Shown in pieces: positions 56,851 to 64,000 of a stretch of 64,000 nucleotides of DNA. The first letter of the stretch is position 1; every line of letters starts with the position of its first letter. The DNA lies in contig JARZZO010000006.1 of the NCBI GenBank assembly GCA_030544215.1, positions 53,668,501-53,732,500 of the forward strand, given 5' to 3'. Both the position numbers and the translations under genes were made by a program. Below the pieces are notes generated by a model that was not told the origin of the DNA, did not search any database, and saw only the letters and a program-made list of their open reading frames with translations. Source of the DNA: Zantedeschia hybrid cultivar. Its lineage: Eukaryota > Streptophyta > Magnoliopsida > Alismatales > Araceae.

Positions 56851-57608
56851 CCTTGCATATCAAAGAGTTTAAAAAAAAAAAAAAAAAGAGAATTGAATTG
56901 AGTTGAGCCATAGCGTTATAGCGAATTGAAGATCGAGGCAACAACGTCGGAACGCCGGAGCGCTGTCATTTCCAGAAGTCGGCGTCCCTTTCAAGATCTT
57001 CATCCTTTCAAGACTTCAATCCAACTGGGCATAAGTGTTTCATTTTTGAATTTCATTTTACATCTTCATTAGTTTCATGCTTCATAATCACTTCACGCAA
57101 CACACACCACAGTAGTAATTTTCCAAAACCCATTTGATTTAAGGGGTTTCAAAGCCATTTAAACAAGTGAGTTGCTGTTTAAGCATGTTTATAATCATGG
57201 TTAGTTTTGATATTACTTCTACTTAAATTCTCATCAGTGTTTCTTCATTTCATTTTTCTTTCTCTGTCTCTGCTGTACTCAACAACAACAACAAGAGATC
57301 AAAAGGGGGAAATCAAGCATAAAGCCAGAGGGACTTCTGGACGATCCTCAACCTCAAACTCAACAGCAAGAACAAAAGAACAAAGAAAGGGCTCTCTTTC
57401 TTCAGCCGGCTGAAGGAGGGGAACCAAGGATTCATTCTTCCGCGTTCAAACAGGTAGGCGATCAAAACTCTCTTTTGAAACTTTTAAGTTAAAAGTTTCT
57501 GGCGATCAATGCACTCTAGTTGCTTTTTTTTTAATAGGTTAGTTTACACTAAACAACATAGCTTTTTCATATTAATCACACGAGCATTTTCAGCACCTAC
57601 AGCTCTTT

Positions 57609-57626
57609 TGGCGATCACGGTGGGAC
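57609..57626 (+). other. Candidate primer-binding site of T-C
   Basis: TGGCGATCACGGTGGGAC starts eight bases after the LTR. The TGG start fits a complement of a tRNA CCA end, and the rest resembles the 3' part of a plant tRNA-Arg, but this could not be checked here. Confidence 0.55.
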
Positions 57627-58693
57627 TTGGTCTCGCCGTCTTTTAGTTTCCTTTTGTTCTTGCTATCATCATATCGGGCACCCACGGTGCACCATTTGTG
57701 TCTCTCGACACGTCCTCACCAATTGGTGAGTGTTTAGTTTAATTAATTTCCCTCGTGCACCAAGTGCACACCCCAGTGGCAAGATCTTGCCCTCCCCTTG
57801 ATTAGTTCAAAAAAAGCTGTTTTTGTGATAAAAATGATGTGTGATTGAGTGATTTCCTAGTTGTTTAGTTAGTAAATCATCCTGTTTAAAATCTGAAACT
57901 AAAAATCTTTGCATGAGTCGATTGTTTACTGCCTTTTACCCTGTTTGAGGAGGATTCGACCCAGAAAATCCTCCTGCAAATCTGTTTCTGCGAACTAAAA
58001 AGCGTCCAGGAACGTTGACGCGTTTCAAAACCTCGTCAGCACACCAAGACGCCTTTTAGTCTTCAGACTTTCTCTGCTGTTTGCATCTGTTTCTGCGAAA
58101 TAATTAAGTTCTGTGTTGAATAGCGTCGACCACCATTAACGCGATTCAGACAGTTTCTTAGTTATTTTTTATATCTGTTTCTGCGAAAGAATTAAGTTCT
58201 GTTTTGAATAGCGTCGACTACCATCGACGCGATTCAGACAGTTTCTTAATTATTTTTCAGTTTCCAGATTTCTGTGTTTTGAGTGCTAGCTACCCATTAT
58301 TTTATTAAGCATTAGAGGCCATCCAGGTCGCAGGGCATACGCATTGAGGCGAAAACCCTCCTCTTCTTAGGGACACATTACTCGACGTCAGCAACTCTCT
58401 CTGATTGGGTTGGTCCCTTGATCAGACTAGAGAAGTTGACGTTGAGACCTCCATAAGTCCCCAAAATCAAGGTATTCCTCCTTGATCATCGGGCTGGTTG
58501 TACCAATTGAAGTCCCGGCTAGATTCCGAAAGCGTTGTGAGAGAGAACCCTAAAGAATAACGGTGGAAACTGAACTGAAACTAGGATCCTTCCCTGAGCG
58601 AAATTGTGGTTTAATCCAATTCAAATAACTCAACAAGGAACCCTAAAATCACGTTAAGCATCCACTTGTTCGATTAATCTCTGTACAACTTGT
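57627..58693 (+). other. T-C 5' leader
   Basis: No coding sequence. Palindromic modules lie at 57995-58030, 58027-58059, 58116-58149 and 58204-58237, the last two being near-identical and 88 bp apart, each preceded by a TCTGTTTCTGCGAA motif. Confidence 0.75.
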
Positions 58694-61684
58694 TTGATTA
58701 AATCTTTGAAAAGGGAATCTAATATCATGTTGCTGCGATCAGGCAGGGACTTGAGTATGGCCCAAGACGCCATCATCAACTACGAGGGAGATGCTAATGC
58801 CCCTCGCGATTCAGACTTCAACTATGAGAACGGGAGAGATGCTGATGCCTCCCGTAATTCTGCCCCCATTCCATATCGACATGATGGGAATGTTCGGACT
58901 ACTCTTTTTCATCCACAGGATCAATATCCTGATCTTCCCCCGCATGAATATGCGATCCCGAATCCTGACCTAGAGGGGGACATGAATCAGCATGATCCCT
59001 CATCCTCCGATCCTATGGATCTTGTCAACGCCCTGGGAGTTCTTGCCTCCCGACTGGACCCTCAGCAGTTCGAGGCCATCCAGTCTATTTTGAAGGGGAA
59101 GGCACCCATGCAGCCTGCTGAGCCGAACCCTATGTCTCCCCCCGTTGTTACTCAACAACCTCCTCTTCCTCCTCCTTATATCCGTCAGGCCATGGAAGGC
59201 CTTCATATTGCTTCTCGGCCAACTGGGCCACAACTTTCATCATCCAGGCAACCGGCTAGACCGCAAACGCCTATTTATCAAAATGCCCTCGGGCATGGCG
59301 GAAGCTCTGCCGGACCTCATCCTTATTATCCTCCTTGTCCAACGTACTCTAGGCAGCAGGCCTATCAAGTACTTCCACCTCCTCCTCCTCCCCAGGCAGA
59401 TCTGACCACGCAAGCGTTGCTGGCCAAGATGGAGCGCATGGATGAACAGTTCAACAACCTCCAGAAGATGATGGGGGTTAAAGATGTACCAGAAATCAAT
59501 TTACCGAGCCTGCCAGTATTCCATTTGCCACCCTCTGAAATGCCAGTGTACCGGAAGTACAACGGTACTGGTAACCCCTTCACACACCTGAAGGAGTTCA
59601 TGTACGAATCCTCTTTCTAGCAGAATGATAAGAGGTCACTGGCCTTCTTGTTCAGGAGATCTCTAGAGGGACCAGCCCTCGAGTGGTTCTTTTCTCTGGA
59701 ACCCTCCGAAGTAGAGGATTACGGTATCGTTTCACACAAATTTATCCAACGATACCAGGACAGAGTTGCACCCTCCTTGTCTATCACGGACCTCATTGCA
59801 GAAAAGATGAAACCGGATGAGGAGTTTGTCAGTTTTCCAGACAGGTGGCGGGGCCTGGCTGAAAAAGTGAAAGATCACTTGTCTGAATCTGAACAAGTGA
59901 AAATGTTAATTTCTAACGCCACGCCCCAGTTCAAGCTGGTCCTCTCCTTGAACAATTTGACTAACATGGCAGAGCTCTATGAAAGAGCACGGTACTGCCA
60001 GAATGCCTTCAAGGACGCTACGTTCTCTAGCGTCTTTGATCCTCACAGACCTAGCAGGCCTCCACCTCGGAAGCCTGCAGTGCCAAATTCTCCCAGCACA
60101 GGTCCGACTACTGAGGGCACGCCCCAGTTCGTGAGGAACTAGCAGCAGTACCAGAGGCCACCACAGCCGAGCCAACAGGGGTACAGGCAGCAGCAGAACC
60201 CCCATTACCAACAGCAGTACCAGCGGCCCCAACAGCCGAATCAGAACCAGCAACAGCTACAGCAACAGCCGCAACGGCAACAGCAGTACCAGCAGCCCCC
60301 TCAGCAGCAGTATCAGCAGCAGCAACAGCCACAGTACCAGCCGCGCGCACCGCCGGCGTACCACAATGTCCCTCCTCCTGGTGACTACAACCAACAGAGG
60401 AGACCTCCAGGCCCGAAAAGGGCAGAGTACCCGGCCCTCCCAGAATCCTTGGCAGATATCTTCAGCGCTTTAATGGCAGCTAATGCCTTAGTTTTGCCGA
60501 GGGAGAAGGCCGTCTGGCCTCAAAATGCCGATACGTCTAGGTATTGCTACTTCCATAGGCAACCTGGGCATACCATTGACACTTGCTTTCAGTTCAGAGA
60601 TTATATTCATGATCTCAACGAGCAGGGCGGCATAGACTGGGAGGAGATGAAAAAGTACATAACAGCCCTGAAGGCGAGGAGACCGCAACAGCAGCAGCAG
60701 CAAGCAAGACCGCCGGCACAGGCAGTAGCACCACCCAACATGGGCATAGTGCAGAATCCACTCCCGGAGAACCAGAACCAAAACCAGGTTGCTCCCATTT
60801 TGACGAACAGCCAGTCTGACGCTGGTCGTGGGCAGCAGTGGAGAGTAGAGGACTCTTCCTCTCTTTGTTCAACGGGTCACGTTCAAAGTACCGCAGAGCG
60901 ACCACCACGCCGCACCATCCATATACCAAGGCCACAACCCGTTACCATCACCCCTATACCCACACCTACATATCACTCGCCACCACCCAATAACCCATTA
61001 CCGCTACCCACCTTCCTTAGACCCATTACGCCCCGCACCACTACGCCTCCATCATATAACCCTCCGCAAACCAATAATGCGCCCCTCCTACCATCTAGGC
61101 GATTACTACGCATACCATTTCCTACTTCACCCGCTACCACCACCACCTACCCAGATATGCCTTTACCATCTAGACCGCTATTACGCGTACCATTCCCCAC
61201 TTCACCAACCGCTTACCCATCCACCATCCAACCCTCTAGGCCTTTAATCCGCACCGCGCCATCACCACCTAGCCCTACGCCACCACCTACCTACCAACCC
61301 TCTGCGCCATCCGCACCATCCAATCCTGCGGTACTTAAAGTGTCACCCGGATCCTCCACGGTTGAGGAACACGCGCTCCGGAGCGGAAGGATTTTCAACA
61401 AGGTCTTTCCTCAGTCCACAGTCAGAGACGGCCCATCACAGCCAACTGAGGAAGCCCATAATGAAGAGAGTGCACCAGGCACTCAATATGACTTGTTGAA
61501 ACACCTGGATCGGACACCGGCACGGATCACTATACTAGAATTAATCAAAAGATCCAAGAGTCACCAAGAAGCTTTAATGGAATATCTGCAAAAGGTGATG
61601 GTCAATGAAGACGTGCCGGTAGAGAAAATTGCAGCACTACTAGTTCCTCAGGGGGATCAGCCCTCCATTACATTCCATACATAG
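58694..61684 (+). pseudogene. gag: T-C gag with in-frame amber stops
   Basis: The frame from 58694 is continuous except for TAG at 59618-59620, 60140-60142 and 61682-61684. An acidic and proline-rich N-terminal part is followed by a retrotransposon gag domain (RRSLEGPALEWFFSLEP, LIAEKMKPDEEF) at about 59650-60000. A glutamine-rich low-complexity run lies at 60142-60330. A zinc-knuckle variant (CYFHRQPGHTIDTC) is at about 60540-60590, and a long proline/threonine-rich tail follows. Upstream in-frame ATGs exist, so the start is uncertain. It would form the particle and bind RNA. Confidence 0.85.
60142..60350 (+). repeat. CAG/glutamine low-complexity region in T-C gag
   Basis: The coding strand is rich in CAG and CAA codons, giving a glutamine-rich stretch in the gag frame. 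Long alanine- or valine-rich frames on the other strand are products of the same bias. Confidence 0.9.
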
Positions 61685-62692
61685 AAACTAGCACCGCCGG
61701 CAGCCAGAAGCATGGCTCTGAGTATCACGGTCAACATCTGTAAGAAGGCCGTGGATGCATGCCTGGTCGACACAGGAGCTTCGATCAATGTTCTACCTCC
61801 GAAGACCCTGGAGCTGTGCGGTGTGCCCAAAAAGAAATGGCTGCCCAGCCCCATCTCAGTGACAGCATATGACAATTCTACCCGTTCCCCTCTGGGAATG
61901 GTTTATTTAAAGGTGGAGCTGGGCCTCGTAAGTCATGCGGAGGTCGAATTTCACATCTTGGAAATCGACCCTTCCATAAATGTCATTTTAGGCCGTCCTT
62001 ATATTAAAACTCTTGAGGCGATTCCTTCTACGAATCACCAATGCCTCAAATTTCCTTACAAAGGACGAATAATTAAAGTAACGAGCATGCCGATCCTTGC
62101 TACTGCTCATACCTTCAACATTAAGTCTGCTGTTTTACCTGGCCGGCAACCTTTTCTGTCGGTATTACAGGTCTACCGTCCAGTGGCTGATCCTCTGAAG
62201 GCCGCTACTATCTCTCCATATCCGTTAGATGCTATCAAAAGGGGGAAGTGCATGAGTACCCCAGGATGGAGGATCATGATGAAGAACGGCTACGAGTCCG
62301 GGAAAGGTCTGGGCACACAGTTGCAAGGCAGGACCACTCCTGTCAAAAATCATCGAGCAGCACCTGGAAGTGGTCTGGGCTATAGGCCAATAAAATTGAA
62401 ACAAGATCCAGTTCAGAAAGCAGAGATCAAAGAAGGCCCGAAGATCTGGGAGGCAATGTCTACACCACCTAAAGAAGGCCGAGATCCCCTAACATGGACC
62501 CTGTGTACGCACTTTGTGAAAGGGCCCATACTTAGCCACGACAACACGGTGGTCATTACTTCGTGTTTTGACTTCCATGACATATATGGAAGGGATTTGG
62601 CCAGACATTGCTCTGAACTGCTTACGTACCAATCCTTGGAGGCTCTGCGGCCTATGAAAAGGAGGAAATTTCATGATCCCGAATGTGAATAG
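61685..62692 (+). pseudogene. pol: T-C protease with G-patch domain
   Basis: The frame starts with MALSITVNICKKAVDACL and the active site VDTGASINVLPP (DTGA at 61769-61780). The flap-like VILGRPYIKTLEA follows at about 61980-62020. A G-patch (GWRIMMKNGYESGKGLG, then GLGY) lies at about 62262-62385. The frame ends in TAG at 62690-62692. A G-patch is a glycine-rich nucleic-acid-binding motif, known also beside the protease in some retroviruses. T-B has lost this part. Confidence 0.88.
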
Positions 62693-63780
62693 TACAGGTG
62701 GTTCGATCTGAGGGACCTGTATATTGCACTGAACAGACTATTCCTGGATCCTGCAGAACCTAAGTGGCCGCCGCATATTGATGAACTGATTGAAAGCCCT
62801 GGTGCCATATTTGACAAGCGGATACTGCTATCTGAAGAAACCGATGAAGGGGAACCAGATGACCCCTATGAAGCTGGTTACACGACAGATCTGCTCTGGA
62901 GGGGGACATATCCTTCACATGTCTTCATGCTCCATACTCTTCTCCGTACACTACTTTTGACCCCGACTTGGTCGCGGGTCATAATTGAAGATATTCCACG
63001 GGCTCCGCCCGTCATGATTACTCTGTCCCCTCGGGACATTATACCACAACCTCCTCTCGATCTAGAGAGGTTGTATAATTTGATCTGGGACATATTACTA
63101 TATGATCCCCCTAATCCTCTGGCCTTGGTGCCACTTCCTCCGTCTGATTTTCCTCCCATTTGTATTCACTCCTGCTTTATATTTAATTCTTTCACTGTCC
63201 AAAAAAAAACGTCAATTTGGCAACAAATTCTTCCCAAATCCTCATTGAGGAAACATCTTACTTGTCCGATTCAACCCGCCGCGCGGGTCCTTCGGTCAAG
63301 ATTCTCTCCTAGATTTACTCTGTCCCTCCCCTCGGGAGGATTCTCTTGTATTTCCACTTGTATCCCAGGATTTTCATCATGCTTCGTCTTCGTTAGGTTA
63401 TGATAGTGAAGTTAGACAGTCTAGTCAGGTTAGGAAGTCTAGGAAGCCTAAGGGTAGGCGAATTCCAGATAGATACCTCTAGGACTTAGCTGATAAATGC
63501 TTTTCTTGCTCTCTGATCCCTCAGTTTCTAGAAAATCCAATTCAGATGCCAGAAGATTGCATGGACGATGAGTCAGTCAATGATGGGTACGGGGTATATG
63601 AATTAGTACATGAAAAGGACCCCATTGTTGAAGAGGAAGATGACGAGGACGCGGCTAAGGCATATGCAAGTGGAGTGAAGAGATTCGATGAACCCTCAGC
63701 TACCGTAGAAGAGCCCACCAAAGAAATTAATTTAGGGACTGAAGACGAACCTAAGGTTGTCCTCGTCAGTAAAAATCTTT
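62693..63780 (+). pseudogene. pol: T-C protease-RT linker
   Basis: Acidic, aspartate/glutamate-rich blocks in the T-B style are seen: LLSEETDEGEPDDPYE near 62830-62870 and EKDPIVEEEDDEDAAK near 63615-63665. A frame change lies in the A-run near 63201-63208, and a stop near 63480. A basic stretch (RKSRKPKGRR) lies near 63440-63465. No enzyme domain is recognised. It may be a spacer or hold the RT start. Confidence 0.7.
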
Positions 63781-64000
63781 CTACAGAAGATGAAAAGGCA
63801 ATGGTACAAGTACTCAAGGACTATAAGGACACTTTCGCCTGGAGCTATGAGGATATGCCGGGGTTAGACTCATCTTTAGTTGAACATAGATTAACATTAA
63901 AGGATGGAGCTAGCCCGGTCAAACAGAAATTAAGGCGATTCCACCCACAAATGGCTTTAAAGATGAAGGAAGAGGTCGATAAATTACATAAAGCCAAATT
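63781..64000 (+). CDS. pol: T-C reverse transcriptase, N-terminal part (runs off the window)
   Basis: The open frame contains the block MPGLDSSLVEHRL and then KQKLRRFHPQMALKMKEEVDKL, identical in order to T-A and T-B. The catalytic motifs lie beyond the right edge. No stop is seen in this part. Confidence 0.9.

Larger units (their letters stand above)
56258..57601 (+). repeat. T-C 5' LTR (1344 bp)
   Basis: It starts TGTAGACACG and ends GCACCTACA. It aligns with the T-A LTR. U3 contains four palindromic modules, a TATA box at 56843-56850 and a run of 18 or so A at about 56870-56887. Confidence 0.85.
56258..64000 (+). mobile_element. T-C: Tat-lineage gypsy element, 5' part
   Basis: The element has a full 5' LTR, a leader, gag, protease with G-patch, linker and the first part of RT; the rest is beyond the right edge. 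It lies in T-B in opposite orientation; a 5-bp duplication would be AGTGC at 56253-56257. Tat lineage follows from close similarity to T-A and T-B. Confidence 0.92.

Noticed and set aside
56258..57601. T-C LTR as the 5' LTR of T-B
   Set aside because: It is in the opposite orientation and its leader and gag follow on the plus strand.
60108..60350. Alanine- and valine-rich minus-strand frame
   Set aside because: Complement of the CAG-rich gag stretch.
1..64000. Host protein-coding genes, rRNA, plastid or mitochondrial inserts
   Set aside because: No reading frame or sequence outside the transposons matched anything I recognise as such; the only non-retroviral genes are the PMD types inside T-A.

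Overview
The window is nuclear DNA of a flowering plant and consists almost entirely of nested LTR retrotransposons. I found no host gene, rRNA or organelle DNA. The evidence is plant-type Ty1/copia and Ty3/gypsy polyproteins (one with gypsy Tat-lineage dual RNase H, one Athila), primer sites for initiator tRNA-Met, TATA boxes in LTRs and plant mobile domain (PMD) genes. The species cannot be told from this sequence.

Layout, with labels used in the entries. G1 (1-3693, minus) is a truncated gypsy element with a 2.2 kb LTR. C1 (3694-10348, minus) is a decayed copia element cut at both ends. T-A (10349-32258, minus) is a large Tat-type gypsy element with its 3' LTR, two PMD-type genes on the opposite strand and a pol gene. 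C2 (15437-24819, minus) is a complete young copia inside T-A, with target duplication AGCTC. A1 (32259-40821, minus) is an Athila element without a 5' LTR. T-B (40822-46589 plus 55886-56257, minus) is a second Tat copy. C3 (46590-55880, plus) is a complete copia inside T-B, with target duplication GATGG. T-C (56258-64000, plus) is a third Tat copy that runs off the right edge.

How the parts work. Each element codes or coded for gag, protease, integrase and reverse transcriptase/RNase H. All visible copies carry stops, frameshifts or deletions, so movement would need help in trans. In T-A the PMD-type genes lie antisense between pol and the 3' LTR, the place where some Tat elements (Grande) carry an extra antisense ORF.

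The most interesting content is palindromic structure that ordinary annotation does not explain. (1) The three copia elements share hairpins whose two arms change together. They include a three-way junction inside the RT coding region, and four spaced stem-loops in the 5' leader in which the loop is constant and the stems differ. (2) At least 25 copies of an imperfect palindrome, usually 34 bp, with GCGTC/GACGC arms, occur in two gypsy lineages. In the Tat LTRs they are spaced about 88 bp apart just upstream of the TATA box, and they also precede the PMD-type genes. Both patterns were read by eye and need computation.
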